A stretch of 64,000 nucleotides of DNA. It comes from Sabethes cyaneus (lineage: Eukaryota > Arthropoda > Insecta > Diptera > Culicidae). Shown here piece by piece: positions 1 to 11,700 of this stretch; position 1 is the first letter of the stretch, and each line of letters begins with the position of its first letter. The position numbers and the translations under genes are program-made. The DNA is taken from the NCBI RefSeq assembly GCF_943734655.1, contig NC_071354.1, forward strand, positions 7,596,001 through 7,660,000, given 5' to 3'. The notes beneath the pieces are model-generated. The model was not told the origin of the DNA and did no database searches. It was given only the letters and a program-made list of their open reading frames with translations.

Positions 1-106
1 TACCAACGGGGGTAACAATCGCATAGCGCCGAAAATACAAAAGATAGAACTATACTTTCTCCAACAATAATATAGATAACAATTAGCTCTACAATTGCCC
101 TTTATA

Positions 107-256
107 CTACTTTTTCAAATTCTGTTTCGATGAGGCGCTGCAGTCAAATGAGCATCTACTGAGCAAAAAACCGAGAATGAAGCCTGCTACAAAGACTACA
201 AAGAATTCTTTGCTGATGTCGTCATCATCGAACCAATTCACCATTGGATTTATCAT
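107..256 (-). other. Short open frame with one membrane-like segment
   Basis: A 49-codon frame runs from an ATG whose first base is 256 to a TAG at 107-109. An acidic N-terminal stretch (WFDDDD) is followed by a run of hydrophobic residues (EFFVVFVAGFILGFLL), then a cysteine-containing tail. The first ~27 codons lie in a block repeated at 714-810, where the frame stays open but the hydrophobic stretch is replaced. I do not recognise the protein. It may be a scrap of an LTR-element open frame or chance. The coding interpretation is weak. Confidence 0.2.
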
Positions 257-810
257 ATCTGTATTCAGGTCTTGTCTTTAACTTATACAATTGTTATACA
301 ATAGAGACAAAGGCAAAGATCAACGCAGTCAGGCTTTTAACTCGTCTTTGCTGCCTCTCAGGCAACATCCGATAGATTCTTTATCGGGTCCAGGATCCTA
401 TACTAACTCATCGATTTGTTGATGTAGGATTCTTGTTGAGTTCTTCATTGTTGAACATCAGTAGTCGCGGAAATGTTTCTAAAAACTTTTGCCGCAAGAC
501 TTCTGTTATCGCTACACTTGATGTGGAACGGTCAAGGGTGACACGTATCAGTCTAAGCAGTGTTGTCGTAATTTTCCTTAACCGATTTGGCTTTATTGAA
601 TCATTCGCTGCCTTAAAATCCGTAAACAGATTTATGAGTCTCTTTTTTATGGGTTAAGAGCAAGTAATATTCTATAAGTAAAATATTCTTAATAGACTTT
701 TTTGCTTTAGTCACTACAAAGACTACAAAGAATTCTCTGCTGATGTCGTCCTCATCGAACCAATTCACCATTGGATTTATCATATCTGTATTCAGGTCTT
801 GTCTCTAACT
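187..810. repeat. 97-bp direct repeat, two copies (187-283 and 714-810)
   Basis: The two copies start with CTACAAAGACTACAAAGAA and end with GTCTYTAACT, differ at only a few positions and are spaced 527 bp apart. Both keep the same minus-strand reading frame. The block probably derives from a duplicated piece of an LTR element. No terminal inverted repeat or target duplication was seen around either copy. Confidence 0.7.
408..656 (-). pseudogene. Unidentified open frame, probable retroelement remnant
   Basis: An 82-codon minus-strand stretch is open between a TAA just right of 656 and a TGA at 408-410. It has a plausible soluble, basic and leucine-rich composition (for example LRKITTTLLRLIRVTLD) and no start codon near its beginning. 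I recognise no domain. The surrounding DNA is LTR-element debris, so a gag-like remnant is the simplest guess. Only its openness and composition are seen directly. Confidence 0.2.
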
Positions 811-1440
811 GGTACAATACTTGAGACACTCGCGTTAACCTATATCACGTCTACTCGCGAACACTAGAATCTAGTGCTATTTACGCTGGAAATCACGATA
901 TTTGTGAATACATCTGTATCTACACTGTACCAGACTGAATTTCACGGAAAAGAAGCGATTTAATTCAGAGTATTTGCGATTTCCAATTCACCAATCACTA
1001 TTTCTTCGCTGTTATTGTGCATCCAGTCATTTCAAATCTCTTTTCAAATAGGCAACACACTGACGTGCCAGTTCTTCCTGATAGTCATTTAGTTCCATGT
1101 ATCGTTTTAATTTCCTGTCCAAGTGGGAATTTATTTTTCTCCGTTTGCATATTATTTTTCCCGGTTCTTCCAATATTCGTTCGTCACGAAAACACATTTT
1201 ACTCCCTCATATCAATGCTCGTAATTGTATTTGGTTCACTTAAACTTTTCGACCGCTCGACTAAACCGATAATTTGGCGACAAAATTAGTAGAAACTGCT
1301 TCTGGCATAGCAAGACATACGTTAAAGGATACAGTAGCATGACATAATGAGGAAATAATAAATCTCCACAATATTTGCAACAATTTTGTTTAAACACCTC
1401 CTGTTTTATGGGGCTGAATATGACCGAGTCTTTCATGTTT
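811..1440. other. No gene recognised
   Basis: This stretch is AT-rich with only short chance frames. The part around 1,030-1,160 resembles 1,871-2,000 (shared minus-strand peptide IGRTGKNN), so it is a second, decayed copy of the sequence upstream of the open frames at 1,443-2,005. Confidence 0.5.
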
Positions 1441-1442
1441 AT

Positions 1443-2005
1443 TTATTTACCGAAGTTTATTTGACGAGAACACTTTGACGGAAACTGCATTTTGCATAAA
1501 GAAAAATTCCGAACAAATAATAAATTGATCTTGTCCTCTTCTTCCTCTGTCCGGAAACCCTCGTCGATGTCCTCTTCGTCGGTCCAGTCCTCAACATGTT
1601 CCGGCCACTCGCCGAACCAATCCGGGTTGTTCTGCTCCTCTTCTATCCTCAACTGAAGATCATTGTTTTCTCGCGTCCACGTATTAATCTCGATTTCTGA
1701 TTTCAGACTTTCGAGCGCAAGGTCCAATTCGTTCTTTAATGCTTCGATCTTGCTGGTATTGCACGTCATAATCAGATAATGTTTCCGCAATCCGTTGTTT
1801 GGCTTTCGTCTCGCGTTCACTACTAGTCTCGCACAATTACTAGTTCGTGGCAATTAATTATTGTCCACTCATTTAGATCCTTTTTCAGATATGCGACACA
1901 CTGACGTGTCAGTTCTTCATTAAAATCATTTATTTTCATGTCCGTTTCTTGTCTAGGTGGGAATTTATGTTTCACATTATTTTTCCCAGTTCTTCCGATT
2001 GTCAC
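1443..2005 (-). pseudogene. Unidentified two-piece open frame, likely LTR-element gag-like remnant
   Basis: Two minus-strand frames overlap: 1,823-2,005 (60 codons, containing FNEELTRQCVAYLKKDLNEW) and 1,443-1,853 (136 codons). The second has a heptad-like region (KIEALKNELDLALESLKSEI) predicted to form a coiled coil, followed by a very acidic tract (DWTDEEDIDEGFRTEEEEDK). The frame change between them suggests one broken gene. The first piece has a decayed second copy near 1,030-1,160. I recognise no family. The coiled coil plus repeat context fits a structural protein of a retroelement, but a fragment of a host gene is not excluded. Confidence 0.3.
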
Positions 2006-2038
2006 TTATTTGTTGGAAAGTACCAACCTAACCTAACC

Positions 2039-2240
2039 GCAGTATGTGACCTGACAAACCCCTGACATCAAATTTAGAGCGTACTGAAATATTTTGCTCT
2101 GCCCTAGCTGATCCAGAATACCATCGATTCTCGACAGTGGAACCTTGTCGGGCAATATCTCTATACTTAATTGGCGAAAGTCCACAACTAAAGGCCACTT
2201 CTTATTACCATCATCCGATGATTTTGGTAATGTCTAAACA
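2039..2240 (-). pseudogene. Ty3/gypsy reverse transcriptase remnant, copy 1
   Basis: Minus-strand conceptual translation gives a recognisable Ty3/gypsy RT core: a KKWPLVVDFRQL block followed by the LPDKVPLSRIDGILDQLG block. These correspond to KKWRLVVDFRQLN and the downstream RIEELLDNLG block in the better preserved pol at 4,904-6,757. Downstream sequence is degraded, with no catalytic YxDD. The same block is duplicated at 3,298-3,555. It is a dead fragment. Confidence 0.6.
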
Positions 2241-2639
2241 AATGTCTATGTGGCGTAACCCTTAGACGCCGATTCCCGGCGGCTATGGTGCGAATTTGCA
2301 ATAGCATATTTGAAATTGCATCAATCACAAAATTTGTGAAACGTTTTTCACAATAATTTATGCCGGATGTTGACCGTTCTACTTTTGGTTGAACACGACT
2401 CAATGGCCTGGTTTGAAAAGGTTCGAATATGGCCTGATACCTATTCTAGTGTAACTGTCATTGTGTCAATCGTTCTCGTTGCATGTGTGCATGGTTCTTC
2501 TACACTACTTGTATGGAACGGATACCGTAATCTGATCCTAAATGTTGACTTGCGGTTGCGGGGTCGTCTCAAAAGATCAGATCGAAGTTAGCAACTGCGA
2601 ATAGTGATCTTTTGGCTTATGATCGATATAACTGGTCTT

Positions 2640-2780
2640 CAAGCTTCGTCTTATTGTTTCATTGAAATACTTTAAATCAGATCAAACCACTGCAATTTCT
2701 AATTTGCTCTCGAAGCATATCCATTTTAAGTGTGGAAGATTGTATTCACTAACCATCCGCAATATCATTCCGTACTGCGT
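2640..2780. repeat. LTR fragment of a recurrent family
   Basis: This block contains ATCAAACCACTGCAATTTCT and, from 2,728, the core AAGTGTGGAAGATTGTATTC. The core recurs near 3,929, 16,523, 18,525 and 19,215. At 19,215 it lies inside an LTR with recognisable ends (18,861-19,425), which is why the other copies are called LTR pieces. Ends of this copy are not defined. Confidence 0.5.
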
Positions 2781-2861
2781 CTGTTCGTAGAAAATTGGTT
2801 GAGAAATAATATTATATCCTGAGTAGCTAGACTCGGCTGGCTGGAAATAAGCGCCACTTAT

Positions 2862-3170
2862 TTATTGCTGTATTAATTGCTGTACTGCAGCACAATTATT
2901 ATTAAGATCACTATTATCGGGGAGCACCGTAGCCACGCTGGTAGATATTGTTACTGCTTCTGTATCCTGTACTGTTAAATCTTCTAAAGTATTCTGTAGA
3001 AAGCGCCCTTTGCTTGGAAAATTAGAAGTATCCTGGAGATAACACCCGCCGGTTGGAGAATTATCCAATTCTGTTACTGCTGCTGTATTCTGTATTGTTA
3101 AATCTTCTAAAGTATTCTGTAGAAATTTCGGGTATATTGTCCAATCTTCACTTTCTTTATAATGTTGCAA
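2862..3170 (-). pseudogene. Open frame with two internal protein repeats, unidentified
   Basis: A 102-codon minus-strand frame carries two copies of FLQNTLEDLTxQxTxAVT about 38 residues apart, encoded by near-identical DNA (about 2,958-3,007 and 3,072-3,126). The C-terminus is Q/N-rich. To its right, the same strand reads TAEEMLQIQREAIEPIVKQL in another frame. No known family is recognised. Being sandwiched between two Ty3/gypsy RT scraps suggests a retroelement origin. Confidence 0.25.
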
Positions 3171-3297
3171 CCTGGCTCGTAGGTTGGATCAGACTTTTTA
3201 TCTTTGAGTTGCTTCACGATTGGCTCTATAGCTTCTCGTTGGATTTGCAGCATTTCTTCCGCTGTTGTTAGCCTCTGCGCAGAAGGCGTCCGTTGAC

Positions 3298-3555
3298 CTT
3301 AAGTCCAAACGGCGATCCAAGCGCGCTTAAACTGGCAAGAACCCGAACCAATTAAAGACGCAGTAAACCTTCGAGAATCCTCATTCAGAGTGATCTGATA
3401 AAACCCTGACATCCCCCTGAGCTCTGCCGAGCTGATCCAGAATACCATCGATTCTCGGCAGTGGAAACTTGTCGGGCAATATTTCTATATTTAATTGGAG
3501 AAAGTCCACAACTATTGGCCACTTCTTATTACCATCATCCGATGATTTTGGTAAT
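3298..3555 (-). pseudogene. Ty3/gypsy reverse transcriptase remnant, copy 2
   Basis: This is a second, slightly longer version of the 2,039-2,240 fragment. Minus-strand translation shows KKWPIVVDF, then LPDKFPLPRIDGILDQLG, then (after damage) a piece like GFYQITLNEDSRRFTAS. These match successive RT motifs in the pol at 4,904-6,757. Stops and frame changes make it non-functional. Together with its LTR fragment at 3,831-3,985 it parallels copy 1 plus 2,640-2,780, indicating duplication of a composite block. Confidence 0.6.
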
Positions 3556-3579
3556 GTCTAAAAAAGTGTTCTGCGTTAG

Positions 3580-3985
3580 CCTATTCTAGTGTAACTGTCA
3601 TTGTGTCAATCGTTCTCATTGCATGTGTGCATGGTTATTCTACACTAGTTGTATGGAACGGATACTGTAATCTGATCCTAAATGTTGATTTACGGTTGCG
3701 GGGTCATCTCAAAACATCAGATCGAAGTTAGTAACTGCGACGAAGTCGCTCTCTACCTTCTTTGTTAATGTTGAACTTTTTACGACAGCGTTTCTCACAG
3801 AATGGTGATCTTTTAGCTTATGATCGATATTACTGGTCTTCAAGCTTCGTCTTATGGTTTCATTGAAATACTTTAGATCAGATCAAACCACTGCCATTTC
3901 TAATTTGCTCTCAAAGCATATCCATTTTAAGTGTGGAAGATTGTATTCACTAACCATCTGCAATATCATTCCGTACTGCGTCTTA
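3580..3985. repeat. Second copy of the RT-LTR composite block
   Basis: This matches 2,440-2,780 with scattered substitutions. A segment of roughly 60 bp near 3,740-3,805 is missing from the first copy. In return, the first copy has extra sequence between about 2,240 and 2,440. The LTR core begins at 3,929. The two copies probably arose by duplication of an already rearranged element. Confidence 0.6.
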
Positions 3986-4380
3986 TCTTACGAATCAAAA
4001 TTATTTTTCATTTCAATCAGTTTAAGCTGATACATAATTTCAAACTCGACGTGTGTACCATCTTCTATTTCTATTGCTGAGTTTAATGTTCGTAAATATT
4101 CGTATTACTCGAGTGGTTCTAGGTTTGGAAGTTTTTGTACCTGTAGAAAGTGCGAAATAATTATAAGCGAAAGAAGGCAAAGTGGCAAACCAATGGCCGC
4201 CACAAACCCTTTTTGAACTGTGATACACTTTCGATTTAAACTGTTTGGGTGTTTTGGAGTTTTGGAATGTCCAGTTCATGCATGCTTCTTAAATGTGATT
4301 GTTGGTTGGTCAGCTAATACTTGTGGAATAACGACCAATTCAACTTCTATGCTGTACGATCGGTGCTCGGAACTGAGTAG

Positions 4381-4779
4381 TGTACGAAAAACACTTGTTT
4401 TCTAGCAACCTCCCCAACCTGAAGGGTCCGAAAGGTGATTAACTAAGTTCTTTCAATGATCAAAGAAAAAGAATTAAGTTTAACTTAAACTAGTCGACCA
4501 GACGGGTCGACCGGCAACTTACGACTCATTTATTATATCATTTTTCACCTATCGTGCAGCCCTAACTTCTACTTAACATACAGGAAATGTATGTGCGGTG
4601 GCTTGCTATTGGCAAACAAAAACACATGCGCAGCCTATGTTGCGAAAAGAATAATAATAGACGCGACCGTGGGCGTTTTTAGCAACTATAAGCAAAAATA
4701 ACAAACTAGGTCAGTGTTATAAGTGAAGGACTACCGCGGTTAATGTCTTCCGGGACTTAGTCCGGGCAGGGGCGTTACA
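4381..4779 (-). repeat. Candidate 3' LTR of the older Ty3/gypsy element
   Basis: Read on the minus strand, the segment starts TGTAACGCCCC directly after a purine tract and could end ...CGTACA at 4,381, giving TGTA...TACA ends and a length near 400 bp. An AATAAA lies on the minus strand near 4,530. No second copy was found at the other end of the element, so the left boundary is a guess. The right boundary is supported by the adjacent polypurine tract. Confidence 0.45.
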
Positions 4780-4780
4780 T

Positions 4781-4793
4781 CTCCCCCCCTTAC
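4781..4793 (-). other. Polypurine tract of the older element
   Basis: The minus strand reads AAGGGGGGGAGA immediately before TGTAACGCC, the arrangement expected for the plus-strand primer next to a 3' LTR. The preceding GCAGCTCTGTAAGGGGGGG is also present beside the LTR at 19,425, so two LTR families in this window share the same tract context. Confidence 0.6.
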
Positions 4794-4903
4794 AGAGCTG
4801 CGAGACGTCTCAGAAGGAGATTGCGAGCAGCAGCTAGCGCGGGCTCAATAGGGAACCACCGCGACGATATATGTCTTTGCTATTGATAATTTTTTGGCAA
4901 TAT

Positions 4904-6757
4904 TTACATTCGCTTAGTTATCTTTTTCTTGCATGTTTTCACATGATTTTGAATGGTTTGCCTCATTTTAGGCCAATGATAAAGATTGTTTAATTTTTTA
5001 TATAATCTGTGTACACCGATGTGTCCACCTATGGGAGAGTCGTGATTTGCTTTTATAATTTCTTGTTGCTCATTTTTATTTTCTATCAACTTCCGAGGTT
5101 GATATAATATTATCTTTAACGATTCCAGTTGTTCGCAGTTCTCCTTGAAGAATTGCGGTCCTACAATCTGGAAAATATCACTATTTAGCGCTAGAGCTAA
5201 AGTGGATATTCTTAAGTTTTTGGCCATTTTTTCAATTTCTTTTAAAATATTTGCAAATTTTTCATTTTCAGGTATGAGCTTACCTTCAGACGTCGCTAGC
5301 TGACGTTTCCTTATTTTATTTGTAATTGTTATTTTTATCTGTCTGAAATCAGAGTTGTCGCGCACCAGCTCTAAAATCAGTTTTGGTAAATCGAAGACTT
5401 CATGCGAGTTCAGTGCCTCATACGCCTTAAGTTGATCAGACTCGGGCGCATCACTGCGTGTCGGCAATGGATCTTGATTATTTTCATGTTGCTTTCTCGT
5501 ACGTGATCTTGTCTGTACGATTAATGCTTGAATATTCTTTAAGGTTTCGGAGTCTATGCTTATTCTAGATAAGGCATCAGCTCCTACATTAAATTTGCCT
5601 TGGACGTATTCTACGTCAAAAACGAATTCTTCGAGGTCCACTCTCATTCTAGTTAGCCTAGATGAGGGGTTTCTCATTGAAAATAAATATACCAAAGGCC
5701 TATGGTCCGTTCGGACCAGAAATTTTCGGCCATATAAATAGGGTCTAAAATGCATGATCGCCCAATGAATGGCAACCAGCTCTTGTTCGATTGTTGATTT
5801 ATTTGATTCACCTTTCGTGAATCCTTTACTGGCAAATGCCACGGGTAATTCTATATTTCCGTGCCGCTGAGCAAGTACTGCTCCGCAAGCTACTTTAGAA
5901 GCATCTGTTGTAAGGATGAATTCTCTCGTGAAATCTGGAAATTGAAGAATGGTTGGAGAGATCAAGTTCCTCTTAAGCGTGTCGAATGCCGATTGGCATT
6001 CAGGTTTCCATTCGAAGGTTACATTTTTCCTCAGCAGTTTGTTCAAAGGTCGAGCAATATCTGCGAAATTATTTATAAATCTTCTGTAATAATTACAAAA
6101 AGCGACGAAGCGGCGTACGTCGTCTACGTTGGTGGGTATTGGATAGTTTTTTATAATTGCATATTTTGATTTGTCAGGCTGTATACATTTTCTGGGATTT
6201 AATTTTAAATTATAAAATCTCATTTTTTCAAACACTTTCTCGAGGTTTGCGAGGTGGTGATTTATTGAACATCCGACAACGATGATGTCGTCGATATATA
6301 AGAATGCACATTCGGGTGGTAACCCGCTTAGTGCTATTGTCATCATCCTTTGGAAGCTATTTGGGGAAATATTCAGTCCAAAGGGTAAGCGGTTGAACTC
6401 ATAGTGTCCCGCATTTGTCGAAAAGGCTGTAACTCGTTTTGAATCTTCTTCGAGTTCAATTTGATGAAACCCTGACATTAGGTCTAGGGTGGTAAAATAC
6501 TTGGCTCGGCCAAGATTATCTAAAAGTTCTTCTATACGTGGTAACGGGAATTTATCCGGGATTACGTTTTTGTTGAGCTGGCGGAAATCCACTACTAGCC
6601 GCCATTTCTTCTCCTCAGTTTCCGATTTCTTTGGAACTAGTAATATGGGCGAATTGAATGGGCTTGTAGATGGTCTTATAATTTTTTCCCTCAGCATCTT
6701 ATTGACTTGTTTGTCAATCTCGTTAAGATGTGCCTCCGGAGTTCGATAATTTTTTAT
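4904..6757 (-). pseudogene. pol: Ty3/gypsy pol remnant (RT, RNase H, start of integrase) of the older element
   Basis: The frame is open for about 615 codons from the left LTR of the inserted element to a stop at 4,904. The ATG at 6,697 is internal. In order it shows the RT palm (KKWRLVVDFRQLN, FLYIDDIIVVG with the catalytic aspartates), RNase H (LTTDASKVACGAVLAQ, VRTDHRPL) and the integrase zinc-binding start (HIGVHRLYKKL...HWPKMRQ...KTC). The second cysteine pair, the catalytic core and the C-terminus are missing. Only about 110 bp separate the stop from the polypurine tract, so much of the integrase has been deleted. At the right end the frame is cut by the 6,761-14,346 insertion; gag and the protease start lie beyond it at 14,350-15,727. 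The element is dead. Confidence 0.9.
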
Positions 6758-6760
6758 ATA

Positions 6761-7146
6761 AGTTACATCCGCAGTCGGATGGAGAGGTTTTTAAAAAAGG
6801 GTTAAGTTTGAAGTGACCGAACTTTATTCTTTAGAGTCGAAATTATAACTGAGTTAGTTTCTAGGATCTAACACTCTTATATCTAGGGGTTAGCTTCATG
6901 TTATTTTCCTCCTGCTTAGCGTACGGCATGGGATCTATCGTCGTTGGCGTGCAGGTGTGAAATGCATCCTGTTGCGTCGGTCCGGGAATTGTTTAATCTG
7001 GTTCGGGCGGCATTGTAGCTTGATGTCGTCGGCATGGTCAAATGTTGTCGGCGCGGTTGAACATCATCGGCTTGGGTGGTCCTGCTGTAGATCATCTATG
7101 TTGGTATTGTCTCATCCGGTGATGCCGGTCGAGAAGGGTGTTAACT
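6761..7146 (-). repeat. 3' LTR of the env-bearing element
   Basis: 386 bp, identical to the right LTR except at about 6,894 (C versus T) and 7,087 (G versus C). The last codons of env run through the adjacent purine tract into this LTR, ending at 7,112. Its inner edge abuts a polypurine tract, which identifies it as the 3' LTR. Confidence 0.95.
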
Positions 7147-8600
7147 CTTCCCCGCTTAAGTTGCTTTGTCCTCGAAGCAATTGGCTGTGTTGACGATCAT
7201 TCGGCTGAAGCGCGTTTCGTGTGACCTGGATGTTGACCTTAGTTTTCCGTTTTCTGTAGAAATAAAGAAGAACTTTTCCAAGAATTGGCAATAAGATTAC
7301 CATAGAGATGCTAATCGGTCCTGTTGTTCCAAATGTCCAACTTCTTGAGGTTAGATCCACCATTTCTAATCGTTTCCTCTGGTCCAGAGTTATGTTTTGG
7401 AGATATTCGATTGGCAAAGTGTCAGTCAGGTCCATTTCATTCGCTAGTATACCTGTTGTAGGAAGATAAGAGCGCGTTTTGAGAATTGTTCCGTCGTCGA
7501 CCCATTTGATAATTCCTTGGCTTGAATAAATTTTTTCGTACGTACAATTTGCTCTTTTTCCGTTTACTAGTCGATGGATACATTCTGTTACTTGACTTAT
7601 CTGGTTGTCCTTACATATGTAATGGTTGTCTCGTTTTTCGCAGGGTTGGTTAAGCTCGTAAACGTCTGGCAAATTGAGTAAAAAGTGATTTTGTCTGGAT
7701 CTAATTCTTTTAACATTTTTAATGAGTGGTTCGACGTAGGTATATTCATAGTTTGGTTGGGTAATTTGTGACACTTTTAAGATATACGCAATTCGTAGAA
7801 TTCGTCATTACTTGTGCAGTAGATCGTGACAATAGTTCGTCGATGGATGATATATGCGCGTCTCGGGCATTTAAGAAGTCTACCATAGATTGGAAATCTT
7901 GTGTGGTAAATAATTTGCTGTTTGGAATCCCGTGTTTGGCTGTTGCAATTGATTCTTCAATTACGTTCATTTGTTCCTGTAGAGCTTCGATGTTAAAAAA
8001 CACGATTAGAAGATTGATTAGCATTGTGTGATTGTATAGTCTTTCTTTTTCGATTTTTATCATGCTGTTGATGATTGTAGAGATGTTGTTTAACCGCTTT
8101 GCGATGGCTTTGTTTACAATTATTTGTTGGTTATTTACAGCGACGATTTGGTTCAGTGATTTTTCGATTAAGCGTAAATCTTCTGCATCCGGATTTCCTC
8201 CAATCAGTTTCCAAGTAGTTCCGATTTGATCCCAACGTTTCGAACGTCTAGTTGTTAGTGGTCTTATTTTAATAAATGTGTCATTAAGTTTTTGTTTTCT
8301 TATTTCAATTAAATTATAGAGTGGTTTATAAATTTCTTGCTTTATGTCAATGTTATCAATGGTTTCGATCGTTTTCTTGATCTCTACAAGGTCTATCGGA
8401 TATATGATTCTTATATATCCCTTTTGTATTTGGGCTTTTCCTAACGGAATGATAGCTAGTGGATTGTCGTTCAGGTTGTGAACGTGAAATGTGGCATAAA
8501 TACCAGTGATTAGGCATAATCTGTAACGTAAGAAGTATATTGTTATTTTGGTTTGACAGGTTTCTTTAAAATTTATTTGTGAACTTCTTGCTTCTGTCGT
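7112..8600 (-). pseudogene. env: Envelope glycoprotein gene (env) of the errantivirus-like element, frame-broken
   Basis: Errantivirus Env is a class I-like membrane fusion glycoprotein made from a spliced RNA. The frame opens after a TAG at 8,601-8,603 and has no nearby ATG, consistent with a start supplied by splicing. In order it shows a hydrophobic leader (ITIYFLRYRLCLITG), the conserved VHNLNDNPL block, a furin-type RSKR site near 8,235, a fusion-peptide-like region (IGTTWKLIGG), heptad-rich sequence and, near the C-terminus, a membrane anchor (ISISMVILLPILGKVLLYFY) followed by a basic KRKTK tail. A reading-frame change near 7,770 divides it into two pieces. The stop at 7,112 lies inside the 3' LTR. 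Confidence 0.85.
7147..7157 (-). other. Polypurine tract next to the 3' LTR
   Basis: The minus strand reads AAGCGGGGAAG directly before AGTTAACACC, the first bases of the 3' LTR. This is the expected site for priming plus-strand DNA synthesis and fixes the element's orientation independently of its genes. Confidence 0.8.
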
Positions 8601-8754
8601 CTATCGTGTGAACAATATTACATTAGATACCTTTACTGATTAGACAAGCAATCTATTATAATTATTCTAACGAGATTGTCTCGTTTCTGTTTTGAAAAGA
8701 TAGAGTGTAGTGAATTGTCTATGTTGTGGCCTGCAAAACTATTCATATTCTGTG

Positions 8755-11700
8755 CTAGGATGAACGGATATTGATGTTTTTTACGTTGGATTTATGTAAT
8801 TTGGCGTTGTTTTCATTTCTGAATGTGACCTCATTGCTGCTTTGAACAAAATGTTTTCTAAATTTGTTTTTATGTTTTGGTCTTATAATTTTATCTTTAA
8901 CATAAACTTGTTGTCCTACTTGCAAAGTTGGTGGTGGTTGCCGGTTTTTATTGAATACATTGTTTTGATCTAGTTGTTTCTGTTTCAGCCTAAGTAATAC
9001 TTCATCGTACGTTTTTTTGCGTATAGTTTCTAGTTCGTTTGGGTCGATCTGGTTGTTAGAATTATTGGTTTAGCCGAATACTATTTCTTTTGGAGTTTTT
9101 GATGTTGCTGAGTGTATGGAGTTATTATATTTATCTACGGAAATTTGAATAAGAGTTTTAGGATAAAGCTTTTTGGATCCGAAATAATTCGATTATGGTT
9201 GAATGAAACCTTTCTACGGGTCCATTTACTTCCGATTTATTACTAGGTGTGAGATAGACTGTTATTTTTAAGTCTAGCAATTTTCCACGGATATCTGCGG
9301 TTTGGAGACCTTTCTCGTTGTCCATTACTAATGATTCAGGTACGACGTGAGAGGTAACGGTTTCCCACAGGGCTTTTTCTAAGTGAGTAGAATGTCTTGA
9401 TTTAATCGGAATCATTCTGCCATATTTACTGAATTTGTCTAAACTTGACATGAAATATTGATTTTGTATTTGAAATATATCGATATGAACTATTTGGAAT
9501 GGGTAGTTTGGTATAGGTGTGTTTTGGATGGGTATGATTAATGGCTTTCTATCGTATTTCGCTTCATTGCATATATCGCAAGTTTTAATGAATTCTCGAA
9601 TATTTTGCGTAAGCTTTGGGAAGTAAAACTCCCGCAAAATTTGCTCTTTGTTTTCGTTAATACCGCGGTGAGCTCTCAGATGTGTTTCGCGAATAACTTT
9701 TTCCTGCTCTTCCGGGTCAGTGATATCTTTCAAAATGTTTTGGGTGAATCGGATTTTTAATAGGCCAGCTCTGCTGAAAAATTGTTTATAGACCTCTTGA
9801 AGTTTTCCTAAGATTTCTTCCGAGGTGTGCAAACCGTTTAATTTTGTTGGGTCGAAAAATTCTTTGAGGATAGTTGTTAGGATTTCGTCAGACAGGTTGG
9901 TTCTTTTGACTATTGTGCGGCGCATACCAGGGAAAGGATGGGTAATAATGGTGTCAGGATGGTCTGATACTTTTTCTATAATAACTTGATTTTTGAAAGC
10001 GTTAAGTGGGGCTTCTGTGGACAGGATATAATTTGTGTCGTCATCTTCTGCTGAGTGTTGAGTTGGGGTAAGTGAGTAAATTTGGATTCGACTTAGGGCG
10101 TCGGCTACCACATTAGCTTTTCCAGGTTTATAATGGATTTCGTAGTCGTGCTCTTCTAAGAATGATTTCCATCGCTTCATTTTAGCGTTTGTGTTTTTCG
10201 GGGAAAGGCTAAATGTGAGCGGTTGATGGTCGGTTAGTATTATGAATTTTTGGCCATACAAATAGTTTCGAAAAATTTTTAGGGACCAGATTATTGCGAG
10301 AAATTCTTTTTCAGATGCTGAAAATGACTCTTCTGATTTGTTCAGTGTTCTTGATGCAAAATGTATTGGGCGATCTTTTCCGATTTCTCCTTGACTTAAT
10401 ACAGCTCCAATTGCAAAGTCGGAGGCGTCTGTTGTTAGTAAGAGTGGTTTGGAAAAGTCTGGGTAGATTAACGTATCACTACTCGTTAAGATTTTCTTCA
10501 TCTGATTAAAACATTCTCTTTCGCTATCCTTGAGTTGAATTTTTTTCTTGGATTGGATGTTTCCGTCCCCTCTTAGGAGTTTTGTCAAGGGTTTAGCAAT
10601 TTTCGCGAAATCCTTTACAAATCTTCGATAAAATCCCATCAATCCGAGAAAACCACGTAGTTCTTTAATATTAGATGGTTCTGGAAATTTTTCTATAACT
10701 TCAATTTTTTTGGGGTTTGGTTTAATACCATCCTTGGTTACGATGTAGCCAAGAAAGTCTATTGATTGATGTAGAAATTCGGACTTATCCAACTGCACTT
10801 TGAGGTTTGCTTCTGAAAGTGTTTGGAAAATTATTTTTAGATTTTCTAAGTGTTCTTCTAGCGTTTTCCCAAATACGACAACATCGTCCACGTATACGTA
10901 GCATCGTTTGCCGATGTGTTGACGTAGTACGTCGTCCATAGCTCTTTGAAATACAGCGGGAGCATTTCTCAGCCCAAATGGCATTCTAAGGAATTCATAT
11001 TTGCCATGGTTAACTGAGAATGCTGTTTTCTCGATGTCTTTTTTATTCATTTCTACTTGATGGAAGCCTGAAGCTAAGTCTAGTGTTGTAAAATATTTAT
11101 TGCCACCAAGTTGATCTAAAATGTTTGAAATTTCCGGCATGGGATACCGATCCGAAATCGTTTTCTGGTTTAGTTTTCTGTAATCTATTACTAATCTAAA
11201 TTTTTTTGTGCCAGATGCGTCTGCTTTTTTCGGAACAATCCAGACAGGAGAGTTCCAGGCGGATCTAGATGGTCTAATAATGCCATCTTCTAGTAGTTTC
11301 GAAATTTGTTTATCTTCTTCTTCTTTATAAGCGGCAGGGTAAGGGTATGTTTTTTGGTATATGGGTATATCATCTGTGGTGCGAATGTCGCATTTTACAT
11401 TGGTGGTGCATGTTAATTTACTATCGGGGTCGTGAAAAGTAGTTTGGAATTTCTCGAGCACCGGAAGTAAAGATTCTTTCTGCTTTGGGGACATATGAGA
11501 GGTTCTTACTTTTTGTTCGACATTAAAAATTTGATTTATCGATTTTCTGTGTGCAGGTTGCGGCGAATAAAATGAGATCGGAATGGGCAATATCTTCTGT
11601 TCGTCTGTCAGAACACACAATGTGCTTGAGTTGCTGATCAGGTTGAAACGTTTGCCGAATAGTATTTCAGTGCCAATGATTCCGTCGAAATGTGGGTGAA

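Noticed and set aside
2020..2040. CCTAACCTAACC as a telomeric repeat
   Set aside because: Only about two units of the insect TTAGG-type repeat; this is expected by chance and there is no array.
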